DNA of 40,907 nt from Ignavibacteria bacterium. Lineage in GTDB: Bacteria > Bacteroidota > Ignavibacteria > Tepidaquicellales > OLB5. Shown in pieces: positions 17,210 through 26,342 of this stretch. Location of the stretch: contig JAUQWQ010000073.1 in the NCBI GenBank assembly GCA_030835085.1, forward strand, positions 1 to 40,907. Reading direction: 5' to 3'. The notes below the pieces were generated by a model. That model was not told the DNA's origin. It did not search any database and saw nothing but the letters and a program-made list of their open reading frames with translations. Made by a program: the position numbers and the translations under genes. Position 1 is the stretch's first letter, and the number at the start of each line of letters is the position of its first letter.

Positions 17210-19387
17210 ATGAAGACCTGTATACTATCTCTTCTTCTATTTGCAGCAACAAATATTTACTCACAGCAGTCCGGCTGGGTATACCAGTATCCAAAGATCA
17301 CTAACTTAGGTATTTCTGATATTGTTATTATAAATCCCACAACTGCATATTCACTTGGTGGCTTCAGTGCTTTCACTAAAACGACAGATGCGGGTTTGAC
17401 CTGGAGCAATAGTATTTCTTCTTCGGAATATACAGGAATGACACCCGAAAGGCTTTTCGCTCTGCATTTTGTCAATTCGTTAACAGGATGGGCTGTAGGC
17501 TATAATAATGCGCAACCTCCTTTACGGATCTTTAAAACAACAAATGCCGGAGCAACCTGGGTCAGGCAGGGAGAGAATCTTGTCAGTTCATATCTTCAGG
17601 ATGTTTTTTTTCTTAACGAAAATACCGGTTGGGCTGCAGGTCATTTAAGAGTTTTCAAAACTACAAACAGCGGTTTAAACTGGACTGATATTCAAATGCC
17701 CAATAACAACCAAATGTTTTCAATTTATTTTCTGAATGAAAATACAGGTTTCGCAACGGGTGAATATTGGACATACAAATCTACCAACGGAGGTTTGAAC
17801 TGGAATGTTTGTTACACGGCGGCCAATTCAAGATACTATTCTATTAAATTTATTAATGATAATACCGGCTTTATGTGCGGGGATTATTCCAACAAAGCAA
17901 GAATTGTTAAAACAACCAATGGCGGCACAAACTGGGTCATAAAATATGATGCTGTATCAGATCAACTCAATTCAATGCACATCTTTTCCCCGGCAGAAAT
18001 AATTGCTGTTGGCGGTAAATACGATGGAGCTGAAAAAATAGTCAAATCAACTGATGGAGGGGAAACATGGAATGATATTTATACGGACATTCCTAATAAA
18101 GAAATATTAATAACTTTAGCTTTCTTTGATCAGAACACAGGCATTGCGGCGGGATATGACGGTAAAATGATAAGAACTACGAATAAGGGTATGAACTGGA
18201 GCGAAGTAAATCCTCAAAATTACAGGATGAGAAGTAACTCTGTATATTTTAACAACAGCCTGAATGGGATTCTTTCTTGTGAATATGGTAAAATATTCAA
18301 AACATCCAACGGTGGTTTGAACTGGGATAGTTTAAGTATACCTACAACAGAAAGCATATTAAATGGCTACAATTTTGGCAACAGAATATATCTTATCGGT
18401 TTTAGTTCTTTTTACAGGAGCATTGATAATGGAAGTACCTGGCAAAATTACCCTTTAGGCAGAAATGTGTATTGCTCTGAATTTATAGATCAGGATAATG
18501 GTTTTATTTTTGGAAATATAACAGGACAATACTGGAGCTTTAATACTTTTTTCCGGACTTCAAATGGAGGATTAAGCTGGGATTCAGTTTCAATACAGGA
18601 TTTTCCTTATGCCATGAAATTTATAAACCCCCAAACGGGCTTTATATCCGGAGGTAATACAGGTTATAATACATTTTTATCTAAAACTACAAACAGCGGA
18701 ATAAACTGGACCAAACATAATGTGAGTGGTATTTACAAAAAAGCTAAAAGCATTTCATTTATTAACGAAAATATTGGCTGGATTGGATGTGACGAAAATG
18801 TTCTTATAAAAACGACAAACGGGGGAGTAAATTTCCAGATACTGGATTTCGGAAGACCGCAATCCTGGACAACCCCGAAAGTATTCTTCAGAGATGAGTA
18901 TAACGGTTGGGCAGCAGTAAATAATCCTTCTGGTCAATTGTTAAATACTACAAACGGGGGTTTGAACTGGCATATACAGTTTGATTGTGGTACAGCAGGG
19001 ATCAGTTCATTTCATTTTATTGACAACAATACAGGATGGTGCGGTGGATACGGTTTTGTGCTTAAGACAACAAATGGCGGAAATTATATTACATCAGTAT
19101 CCGTAACAGGTGAAATGATACCTGGAAAATACTCAATTTCCCAAAACTATCCAAATCCGTTCAATCCGGTAACGAATATTAAATTTGGCATTCCTAAATC
19201 AGGATTTGTTAAAATTACGGTTTATGATCTGCTGGGGAGAGAAGTAATATCTCTTGTCAATGAGCAAATGCAGCCGGGAAGTTATAATGTGGATTGGGAT
19301 GCATCGAATTATCCCAGTGGAGTATATTTTTACATGCTTGAGTCAGGTAATTACTATGAATCAAAAAAAATGGTTTTGATAAAGTAA
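17210..19387 (+). CDS. T9SS-sorted Asp-box repeat protein 3
   Basis: 725 aa, third paralogue. Signal peptide MKTCILSLLLFAATNIYSQ. Fourteen Asp-box motifs, the most regular set of the four: KTTDAGLTW, KTTNAGATW, KTTNSGLNW, KSTNGGLNW, KTTNGGTNW, KSTDGGETW, RTTNKGMNW, KTSNGGLNW, RSIDNGSTW, RTSNGGLSW, KTTNSGINW, KTTNGGVNF, NTTNGGLNW and KTTNGGNYI. This again suggests two seven-bladed propellers. The C-terminal T9SS sorting domain (QNYPNPFNPVTNIKFGIP ... KKMVLIK) has the short final hairpin (LESGNYYESKK). Its DNA is very close to that of copy 2's sorting domain although the propellers have diverged. Confidence 0.87.
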   Translation: MKTCILSLLLFAATNIYSQQSGWVYQYPKITNLGISDIVIINPTTAYSLGGFSAFTKTTDAGLTWSNSISSSEYTGMTPERLFALHFVNSLTGWAVGYNNAQPPLRIFKTTNAGATWVRQGENLVSSYLQDVFFLNENTGWAAGHLRVFKTTNSGLNWTDIQMPNNNQMFSIYFLNENTGFATGEYWTYKSTNGGLNWNVCYTAANSRYYSIKFINDNTGFMCGDYSNKARIVKTTNGGTNWVIKYDAVSDQLNSMHIFSPAEIIAVGGKYDGAEKIVKSTDGGETWNDIYTDIPNKEILITLAFFDQNTGIAAGYDGKMIRTTNKGMNWSEVNPQNYRMRSNSVYFNNSLNGILSCEYGKIFKTSNGGLNWDSLSIPTTESILNGYNFGNRIYLIGFSSFYRSIDNGSTWQNYPLGRNVYCSEFIDQDNGFIFGNITGQYWSFNTFFRTSNGGLSWDSVSIQDFPYAMKFINPQTGFISGGNTGYNTFLSKTTNSGINWTKHNVSGIYKKAKSISFINENIGWIGCDENVLIKTTNGGVNFQILDFGRPQSWTTPKVFFRDEYNGWAAVNNPSGQLLNTTNGGLNWHIQFDCGTAGISSFHFIDNNTGWCGGYGFVLKTTNGGNYITSVSVTGEMIPGKYSISQNYPNPFNPVTNIKFGIPKSGFVKITVYDLLGREVISLVNEQMQPGSYNVDWDASNYPSGVYFYMLESGNYYESKKMVLIK

Positions 19388-19399
19388 ATTCGTACTAAC

Positions 19400-21613
19400 A
19401 TGAAAAAAATAATTATATTAATGATTTTGTTTTGCTGCTATACAGCAATAAAAGCTCAGTCATCCGGTTGGTTCTTTGTAAATCCTCAGCCAACCAATAT
19501 GACATTGAATAGTATTAAATTTTTAAATCAGAATACTGCAATTGCAATTGGGTACTACGGGACTGTATTCAAAACTACTGATGGCGGAATGAACTGGAGC
19601 AACCCAATGACAATATCGGCAAACACAGGTCTGGATAAACTGCATTTTTTTGATATGGATTTCTTTAACCAGAATACAGGGTTCATTATTGGAGACAATT
19701 CCGGTGGAGTTTCCAAACTGTTTCAAACGACAAACGCAGGCATTACATGGACAGGTATTTCGAAATTTAATGGATTAGCACGTGCTATGCATTTTATTAA
19801 CCCATTTACCGGCTGGGTAGGTAATGGAATTCAAATGTTAAGAACAATAAACGGAGGTGCAGCCTGGCAAAATGCTTCAACTACATTCCCTTCCGGGATC
19901 AGAAGTATTTTCTTTATTGATCCGATAACAGGGTTTGCAACTGCTTCAAATAAAATTTTCAAGTCATCCGATTCAGGGTTAAACTGGCTGCTAGTGGATT
20001 CTCCTTCGGGAGGAGATTTTAATGATCTCTTATTCCTGAATTCTCAAACGGGTTTTGCTGTTGGAGCAGGTTCAAACAGTATTATTAGGAAAACAACCAA
20101 TGCCGGAGAAACATGGTCAACAAAGCTAACAGGTAATCTTACAGGTACTCTCAGCTCTATTTATTTTATTAATACTGTCACAGGATTTGCTGCCGGTGGT
20201 GGTTATGATAATCCGCCGCCTGCTATTTTTAAAACTACTGATGAAGGTGAAACCTGGAGTCAGATACCGATTACTGCAGCTTATCATATCAACTCAATAA
20301 GTTTTTCTGCAAATACCGGAATAGTTGTTGGATATGGAGGAAAAATAGGACTCTCAACTGACCAGGGTTCGAGCTGGACATTCACTGAATCGATATTACA
20401 GCAGAACCTTACCTTTGAGCCATTAAGCTTTATAAATGAAAATACAGGCTGGTTATCATGCGCTGGTTATACAGGGCAATCACCCATGTACAGGTCAACA
20501 AACGGCGGGTTGAACTGGGTGAATATATATATGACATCACCTTCTCCTGACTGGATGCAGTTTCTAAACGCTAATACAGGTTATTATAGAAGCGGCAATA
20601 CACTGCTTAAATCAACCAACAGCGGGTATAATTGGTTACAGATTACTCCTCTTAATATTACCGTAAACACGATCAACTTTTCTGATGTAAATACAGGCTA
20701 TGTCTGCGGGTATACAACTCCGCCGATCCGTCCAAGACTTATTAAAACAACTAATGGAGGCGCTACATGGGATTCAATTCATGTTACCCCTGATTATTCA
20801 GCTATTACTACATTCAATTTTATTAATGCAAATACGGGTTGGGTGAGTATATCTTATTTAGTTTACCCTATGGGTACTAACAGCAAAATTTATAAAACTA
20901 CAAATGGAGGATTGAACTGGAATTTCCAGAGGCTGGATACTAATGCTTCACATAACAAGATCAGTTTTATCGACAATTTAACCGGGTGGGCAGCCATCAG
21001 TGATTTTAATACTACGTCAGGCAATATTATCAAAACTACTGACGGAGGCAATAGCTGGATCACTCTTCCTCTGCGTGTATTAAGAGGCAGGTTCCAGTTC
21101 GTTAATCCAAATACCGGATGGGCAGAAGATGAATCCGGATCGTTGTATAAATCAACAAACGGAGGTTTGAGCTGGTATGTACAGGTTGATCTTGGTTTAG
21201 CGGGTATAGAGAATATGCAGTTTATTAATTCCAATACAGGGTGGATTGTCGGGGATGGTGGCCTTATTGTGAAGACTACAAATGGTGGAGAATTGGTAGG
21301 TATATATAATATATCTACTGAAAAGCCTGAACAATTTTCTATCTCCCAAAACTATCCGAACCCGTTTAATCCTGTTACAAACATAAAGTTCGATATTCCA
21401 AAGTCAGGCTTTGTGAAAATTACAGTCTTCGACCTGCTTGGCAGAGAAATAACTGCTCTTGTCAATGAACAAATGCAGCCGGGAAGTTATAATGTTGATT
21501 GGGACGCGTCAAATTATCCCAGTGGAGTATATTTTTATAAACTCGAAGTCCGTCAAGCCGGATCTCCGACAGGTGATTTTGTTGAATCAAAGAAAATGAT
21601 TTTGGTGAAATAG
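19400..21613 (+). CDS. T9SS-sorted Asp-box repeat protein 4
   Basis: 737 aa, fourth paralogue. It starts only 12 bases after the stop of copy 3, with no promoter cassette, so it is almost certainly the second cistron of that mRNA. Signal peptide MKKIIILMILFCCYTAIKAQ. Fourteen Asp-box motifs (KTTDGGMNW, QTTNAGITW, RTINGGAAW, KSSDSGLNW through KSTNGGLSW and KTTNGGELV). The T9SS sorting domain (QNYPNPFNPVTNIKFDIP, DLLGREI, SGVYFYKLE, final KKMILVK) carries the longer last loop VRQAGSPTGDFVESKK. A binding or adhesin function is inferred; no catalytic site was seen. Confidence 0.86.
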   Translation: MKKIIILMILFCCYTAIKAQSSGWFFVNPQPTNMTLNSIKFLNQNTAIAIGYYGTVFKTTDGGMNWSNPMTISANTGLDKLHFFDMDFFNQNTGFIIGDNSGGVSKLFQTTNAGITWTGISKFNGLARAMHFINPFTGWVGNGIQMLRTINGGAAWQNASTTFPSGIRSIFFIDPITGFATASNKIFKSSDSGLNWLLVDSPSGGDFNDLLFLNSQTGFAVGAGSNSIIRKTTNAGETWSTKLTGNLTGTLSSIYFINTVTGFAAGGGYDNPPPAIFKTTDEGETWSQIPITAAYHINSISFSANTGIVVGYGGKIGLSTDQGSSWTFTESILQQNLTFEPLSFINENTGWLSCAGYTGQSPMYRSTNGGLNWVNIYMTSPSPDWMQFLNANTGYYRSGNTLLKSTNSGYNWLQITPLNITVNTINFSDVNTGYVCGYTTPPIRPRLIKTTNGGATWDSIHVTPDYSAITTFNFINANTGWVSISYLVYPMGTNSKIYKTTNGGLNWNFQRLDTNASHNKISFIDNLTGWAAISDFNTTSGNIIKTTDGGNSWITLPLRVLRGRFQFVNPNTGWAEDESGSLYKSTNGGLSWYVQVDLGLAGIENMQFINSNTGWIVGDGGLIVKTTNGGELVGIYNISTEKPEQFSISQNYPNPFNPVTNIKFDIPKSGFVKITVFDLLGREITALVNEQMQPGSYNVDWDASNYPSGVYFYKLEVRQAGSPTGDFVESKKMILVK

Positions 21614-21766
21614 ATTTATGTTTTGAGAATACATGCTTGACCATGCAGTTTTTTAAAGCTATGGTATTTTATTTTCATTTTAGTTTTACTACCTGCATGA
21701 ATATGTATTTACAGAATATTTTTTACGAAACATAATATTATCTGAAGTGCAAATACAGGAGGTTAT

Positions 21767-23854
21767 ATGGACTTCATAAAACATCACTCCTCATTGCCTG
21801 AAAACATCCATCCGCGCCTTTGTATATTTCTGAATAGAATGTTCAAATTGTTCAAGGAAAAAGCACTGGTTCCTGTAATTTTGATTTTATTTTTTACAGG
21901 TACAGAATTGTTCGCCCAAAGCTGTTATCACCCCTACATTGACTCAGTGATTTCACTGGTTTCCCTGTCTTCCTTATCGGTTTTTGAGAATGAACTTACC
22001 GGGGAAATACCTGTTAATATTGAAGGAGAACCATATACGATCTTTTCAAGATACTGGAAAAGCGATGGTAATAAAATGGCAGCTCAATATATTTTCAGTA
22101 AATTGAGGAGTTATGGTCTTGAAACCCGCTACTGGAATTATAGTCAGACGGGGACCAATATTATCGCGGTAAAGCGGGGTATTAAATATCCGAATCAGAA
22201 AATTGTATTTTGTGCGCATTATGATAATATTGTCCGCGATATAGTCCCGGATACTACTTATGGTGCAGATGACAACGCTTCGGGTACCAGTGCAGTACTT
22301 GAAGCAGCAAGGATACTCAAAGACTTAGTGTTTGATTATACTATAGTTTTTGCGGCCTGGGATGAAGAAGAGACCGGATTGTACGGAAGCAGATCATATG
22401 CAGATACCTGTTTCAACAACAGGGATTCCATTGTTGCTGTAATTAACCTGGATATGATAGGTTGGGACGGGAATAACGACGGGAAAGCGGTTATTGGAGA
22501 TGATACTAATTCAGTTTACCTTTCAAAATTAATGCAAAGCGGTATTCATATCTATGTACCGGATCTTAACCCAATTATACTGAATTTTGCAGGAGGAAGT
22601 GATCAATATTCTTTTCAATCCAGAGGTTACAAGGCAATATTGTTAATAGAGGATAATGGTCTTGATTTCAATCCATATTATCATACTATTGATGAAAGGT
22701 ACAGCCATTTTAATGAGTCATATTTTGTAAACATGACAAGATCTGCAATTGCGGCATTACTTGTTATTCAAAAAGATTTTATCATAAATATTGATCATAC
22801 TCCGCTTCAATCTACAACAGATACCTCGGCCAGAATAGTTAAATCAGTCATTACTTCTAATCACAGGATAATGAGCACAAACCTCATGAAATTACCGAGG
22901 TTGTATTATAAAATTGGAGAGGGTCCTTTTTCATATGTCAATGCATTTAATGTCAGTCAGGATACATTCAGATTTCTGATACCTGCCCAGCCTCGTGGCA
23001 GCCAAATATCGTATTACATAGCGGCCCAGGATTCCCTCAGCAGCATGGTTGGTTCATTACCCGCAAGTGCCAGGGGAGTAGATCCTCCGGGTACTATATC
23101 TCCTTTAAGTTTATTTACTTACTATATTCTGGATTCACGAAGTCAGTGTTCAAATACATTACCAAAGGAGCTGCCTTCGAGGATAATTACTTATGATTCA
23201 ATTAATATTCAGCAAACGGGAAAGGTAACTGATGTTGATGTAAATCTCACTATCATGTATCAAAATGATACAAATATTGCCATCTGGCTGATAAACAGCA
23301 CGACCTCAATGAATAAATTGAGCATCTTCAACGGGGGAACAGGTGACAATTATATTAATACTACTTTTGATGATGAAGCTGATTTATCTATAACTGAAGG
23401 CACAGCGCCTTTTACAGGGAGGTACAAACCCCAGGCTCCGTTGAGTTCTTTTGTTAATTCTCAGCTGCAAGGGATCTGGAGACTGAGAGTTCTGAACCTA
23501 TCCGCTGCCGAAACAGGACAGTTGATAAATTGGTGTTTAAATATTCAGTATTTTGAACCGTTAGGAATCATCAATAACCAGGTTCCACTGAAGAGCAGTA
23601 TTTCCCAAAACTATCCGAACCCGTTTAATGCCAGCACAAGCATACAATATTCAATTGTCAGAACATCTGATGTTAAAATTATTATGTATGATGTACTTGG
23701 CAGGGAAATAAGAACTCTGATAAATACAAGGCTTTCAGCAGGGAATTATGTATTAAGCTTCAATGCTAACGATCTTGCATCGGGTTTGTATTTTTACACT
23801 TTGTTTTTAGATGGGAACCAGTTTGATTCAAAGAAAATGGTTTTAATAAAATAA
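21767..23854 (+). CDS. T9SS-sorted M28 family metallopeptidase with P-domain
   Basis: Secreted zinc aminopeptidase-like enzyme, 695 aa. The M28 core shows the two-zinc ligands in order: His in CAHYDN (about 151), Asp in GADDNASG (about 168), the general base and ligand pair in WDEEETGLYGS, Asp in NLDMIGWD and His in YYHTIDERY. It ends at about residue 335. Residues of about 460-595 match a proprotein-convertase P-domain (GKVTDVDVNLTI, NTTFDDEAD, APFTGRYKP, GIWRLRVLN, INWCLNI). The T9SS sorting domain (QNYPNPFNASTSIQYSI ... KKMVLIK) is last. The start is fixed by AGGAGG at 21757-21762, four bases before ATG. This gives an unusual 33-residue N-terminal extension before the signal-peptide core; a Met at about 25 would give an ordinary signal peptide. 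Confidence 0.9.
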   Translation: MDFIKHHSSLPENIHPRLCIFLNRMFKLFKEKALVPVILILFFTGTELFAQSCYHPYIDSVISLVSLSSLSVFENELTGEIPVNIEGEPYTIFSRYWKSDGNKMAAQYIFSKLRSYGLETRYWNYSQTGTNIIAVKRGIKYPNQKIVFCAHYDNIVRDIVPDTTYGADDNASGTSAVLEAARILKDLVFDYTIVFAAWDEEETGLYGSRSYADTCFNNRDSIVAVINLDMIGWDGNNDGKAVIGDDTNSVYLSKLMQSGIHIYVPDLNPIILNFAGGSDQYSFQSRGYKAILLIEDNGLDFNPYYHTIDERYSHFNESYFVNMTRSAIAALLVIQKDFIINIDHTPLQSTTDTSARIVKSVITSNHRIMSTNLMKLPRLYYKIGEGPFSYVNAFNVSQDTFRFLIPAQPRGSQISYYIAAQDSLSSMVGSLPASARGVDPPGTISPLSLFTYYILDSRSQCSNTLPKELPSRIITYDSINIQQTGKVTDVDVNLTIMYQNDTNIAIWLINSTTSMNKLSIFNGGTGDNYINTTFDDEADLSITEGTAPFTGRYKPQAPLSSFVNSQLQGIWRLRVLNLSAAETGQLINWCLNIQYFEPLGIINNQVPLKSSISQNYPNPFNASTSIQYSIVRTSDVKIIMYDVLGREIRTLINTRLSAGNYVLSFNANDLASGLYFYTLFLDGNQFDSKKMVLIK

Positions 23855-23860
23855 TGGAAC

Positions 23861-24481
23861 ATGAAAATAGCTGAATCCTTAATTTTCCAAGTGATTATAA
23901 TTTTTGTCATGCTGTTATCACATGAATTATATGCACAGAAAGAATCATTTCCAATTGGACCTGTACTCAACCTGAAAGCAGGATATCATTTTGCCGATAA
24001 TAAAACGGAGGGGTATGCCAATACAGGTGACTATACCATACCAGGAGGAATAATATTCGAACTATCAGGGGAGCTCCCTTCAGGAAAAGGATGGTATCCC
24101 GGCTTTAGTTTTGAATATTCCACAAGCAATGACGCAGTTAATGATATTTACATAGAAGGTCTGATAACCAGGAATATTTATATCACTAATTATCAGCTTA
24201 CGCTTAAAAAAAGATTTTATATGGAGCGGTCCGCATTTTATCTGCAAACGGGACTTGGAAAAGGAACTGTCAGAAGTGAATATGACAGGTCACTGGGCGA
24301 AAGAGAAGATGGTGTGATATCTTTCAGTTTCAGAACAGGAATAGAATATATAATAGGTTACCGGACATATGTTTCTCTGGAGTGCTCTTATCTTGGTATG
24401 GGGCAGGTGAAGTTTGAAGGTACAGGCAGGGGAAATTCATTATTCATGTTAAAAGCCGGTTTAGGGTATGTGTTCAAATAA
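23861..24481 (+). CDS. Small outer-membrane beta-barrel protein
   Basis: 206 aa, starting 6 bases after the preceding peptidase gene, so cotranscribed. The signal peptide core IIIFVMLLSHELYAQ is followed by alternating hydrophobic/polar strands typical of an 8-stranded porin-like or OmpA-like barrel (GPVLNLKAGYHFA, YPGFSFEYST, FYLQTGLGKG, SFSFRTGIEYI, YVSLECSYLG, LFMLKAGLGYVFK). It ends in an aromatic residue followed by Lys. No T9SS sorting domain, so it is likely to sit in the outer membrane itself. Function unknown; position between two M28 peptidases suggests a role in their display or use. Confidence 0.7.
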   Translation: MKIAESLIFQVIIIFVMLLSHELYAQKESFPIGPVLNLKAGYHFADNKTEGYANTGDYTIPGGIIFELSGELPSGKGWYPGFSFEYSTSNDAVNDIYIEGLITRNIYITNYQLTLKKRFYMERSAFYLQTGLGKGTVRSEYDRSLGEREDGVISFSFRTGIEYIIGYRTYVSLECSYLGMGQVKFEGTGRGNSLFMLKAGLGYVFK

Positions 24482-24609
24482 ATGATCTTTTTCTGAATTC
24501 TATTGAAATAAACAGCGATTTAAAAGTTAAAATAATCAGTTTATTAAACTTCGCACATTTATCATCAGAAATAATGATGAATATCATAATATTTCCTTAG
24601 TTTCAGAGA

Positions 24610-24617
24610 TATATTTG
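24610..24617 (+). promoter_or_regulatory. Candidate -7 box for second M28 gene
   Basis: TATATTTG, a full TAnnTTTG match, 66 bases before the ATG at 24684. No obvious -33 TTG at the usual distance. The 202-base gap between 24481 and 24684 otherwise holds no recognisable element. Confidence 0.4.
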
Positions 24618-24683
24618 TAGTACCAATATCCTTATTTGCAGGTAACAATCCTCGTTCATCCATCCCCAAACATTTAACAATCT

Positions 24684-26252
24684 ATGTCAATTAATCCAAT
24701 GAAAACAATATACACAGCAATTGTTGCTCTGTTTCTGATTTGCTCAAATTTATTTTCTCAGGTAGGTTACAGCCCCCGTATCGACTCAATTGCAAATCTT
24801 GTAACACAGCAAACTCTTTCAAAATTAGACAGGGAGCTTTGCGGAGATACATCAACCATCATAGGGGGTCAGCCTTATACAATTCTATCTCGACATTCAA
24901 ATACTGCACATAACCCGAAAGCCGCACAGTTTATCTATGAGAGATTTCAGAGCTTCGGGCTGACTGCCAGGTATATGAATTACAGAACAAACGGTCAGAA
25001 CGTGATAGCAACAAAACCTGGCTCAAAGTATCCAAACCAATATTACATTATATGCGGACATTATGATGATATGCCGTCCGGCTCACTTGCACCCGGAGCA
25101 GATGATAACGCCTCAGGTACATGTGCTGTAATGGAAGCTGCAAGACTGCTTGCACCGTTCACTTTTGATTATACATTGATATTTGTTGCATTTGATGAAG
25201 AAGAGCAGGGACTTATCGGCAGCCATGCATATGCTGATTCATCATACAACAGGGGTGATTCAATCCGCGGCGTTTTGAATTTTGATATGATAGCCTGGGA
25301 TGGAAATAATGATTATAAACTGAATCTCTTTACAAACTCCGCATCGGTTAATTTTACTAACATTACTAAAGTTACCTATAACATTTATCAGCCAATACTG
25401 GATCCGGTTGTTTCAGTAGGCAATATGTCTTCCAGCGACCATTATTATTTCTGGCAGAGGGGATACAACGCTTATTGCGGTATAGAGCTGATGAGTGATT
25501 TTCATCCGTATTACCATACTGTAAATGACAATTTCGCGAATGTAAAAATGCCGTACTTCCTGAAATTTACACAGGCATCTCTTGCTGCATTAATGACTTA
25601 CGGATGGAACTATACTATCAATTTTGTCCATACTCCCATAACTGCATCAAGTGATACAGGACCAAGAACGGCAGTTGTTACAATTAATTCACCATATGCA
25701 TTAAAAAAAGTTACAAACGGTCCGAAACTGTATTACAGGGTGAACAGCGGATCATTTAACGCACTCAATTATACTTATAATAATCTCGATACATTCAGGT
25801 TCAGTATTCCCGGCCAAAGTCAGGGTTCGAATGTAGAATATTACTTTGCTGCGCAGGATTCAATGGCTAACTTTGTAGGCACACTGCCGGTTGGCGGTAG
25901 AGGATTGAACCCTCCGGGTTCAGTTGCACCGGCAACATACCTGCAATACACCGTACTTACAGGTATAGCCCAGAATAATGAACCCGCTGAATTCAGCCTC
26001 GGACAAAATTATCCTAACCCGTTTAACCCGGCAACCAGTATAGAATTTTCTGTAGGAAAATTCAGCAGGGTGAAAATTACTGTCTCCGATCTGCTTGGAA
26101 GGGAAGTAGCGGAGCTTGTTGACGTTCAGTACACACCTGGCACCTATAATGCGGTATTTGAAGGGAAGAAATATCCTTCCGGTATTTACTTCTATACAAT
26201 GTATGTTGATGGTTTGGTCACTGAAACAAAAAAAATGATGCTAGTTAAATAA
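24684..26252 (+). CDS. T9SS-sorted M28 family metallopeptidase
   Basis: Secreted zinc peptidase, 522 aa, paralogue of the enzyme at 21767 but without the P-domain. Signal peptide core MKTIYTAIVALFLICSNLFSQ; the ATG at 24699 would give exactly this, while the ATG at 24684 adds five residues, and neither has a clear ribosome binding site. Metal and catalytic motifs are all present: CGHYDD (about 127), GADDNASG (about 139), FDEEEQGLIGS (about 172), NFDMIAWD (about 199) and YYHTVNDNF (about 276). The linker has the shared VEYYFAAQDSMANFVGTLP segment. T9SS sorting domain QNYPNPFNPATSIEF ... KKMMLVK. The stop codon lies inside a conserved 3' hairpin element. Confidence 0.9.
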   Translation: MSINPMKTIYTAIVALFLICSNLFSQVGYSPRIDSIANLVTQQTLSKLDRELCGDTSTIIGGQPYTILSRHSNTAHNPKAAQFIYERFQSFGLTARYMNYRTNGQNVIATKPGSKYPNQYYIICGHYDDMPSGSLAPGADDNASGTCAVMEAARLLAPFTFDYTLIFVAFDEEEQGLIGSHAYADSSYNRGDSIRGVLNFDMIAWDGNNDYKLNLFTNSASVNFTNITKVTYNIYQPILDPVVSVGNMSSSDHYYFWQRGYNAYCGIELMSDFHPYYHTVNDNFANVKMPYFLKFTQASLAALMTYGWNYTINFVHTPITASSDTGPRTAVVTINSPYALKKVTNGPKLYYRVNSGSFNALNYTYNNLDTFRFSIPGQSQGSNVEYYFAAQDSMANFVGTLPVGGRGLNPPGSVAPATYLQYTVLTGIAQNNEPAEFSLGQNYPNPFNPATSIEFSVGKFSRVKITVSDLLGREVAELVDVQYTPGTYNAVFEGKKYPSGIYFYTMYVDGLVTETKKMMLVK

Positions 26253-26296
26253 CGAAGTTATTTAATTGCCTTGTCTCTAAGGTTAATTAAATAATC
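26245..26296 (+). promoter_or_regulatory. Conserved two-hairpin 3' element, copy A
   Basis: Hairpin 1 (TTAAATAAC, loop GAA, GTTATTTAA; 26245-26265) includes the last codons and stop of the M28 gene. Hairpin 2 is CCTT-GTCTCT-AAGG (26269-26282), followed by an ATTAAATAATC tail to 26296. A second copy follows the metzincin gene on the minus strand at 31494-31545, with identical hairpin 2 sequence and a compensated base pair in hairpin 1. Confidence 0.7.
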
Positions 26297-26342
26297 TGCA
26301 TAAATAGAAAGCTGTTCATTTAATCAATTTAAGTTAAAGGAC

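Noticed and set aside
12665-21613. Photosystem II assembly factors, because the repeats look like Ycf48
   Set aside because: Proteins are secreted, twice the length of Ycf48 and carry T9SS sorting domains; only the propeller fold is shared.
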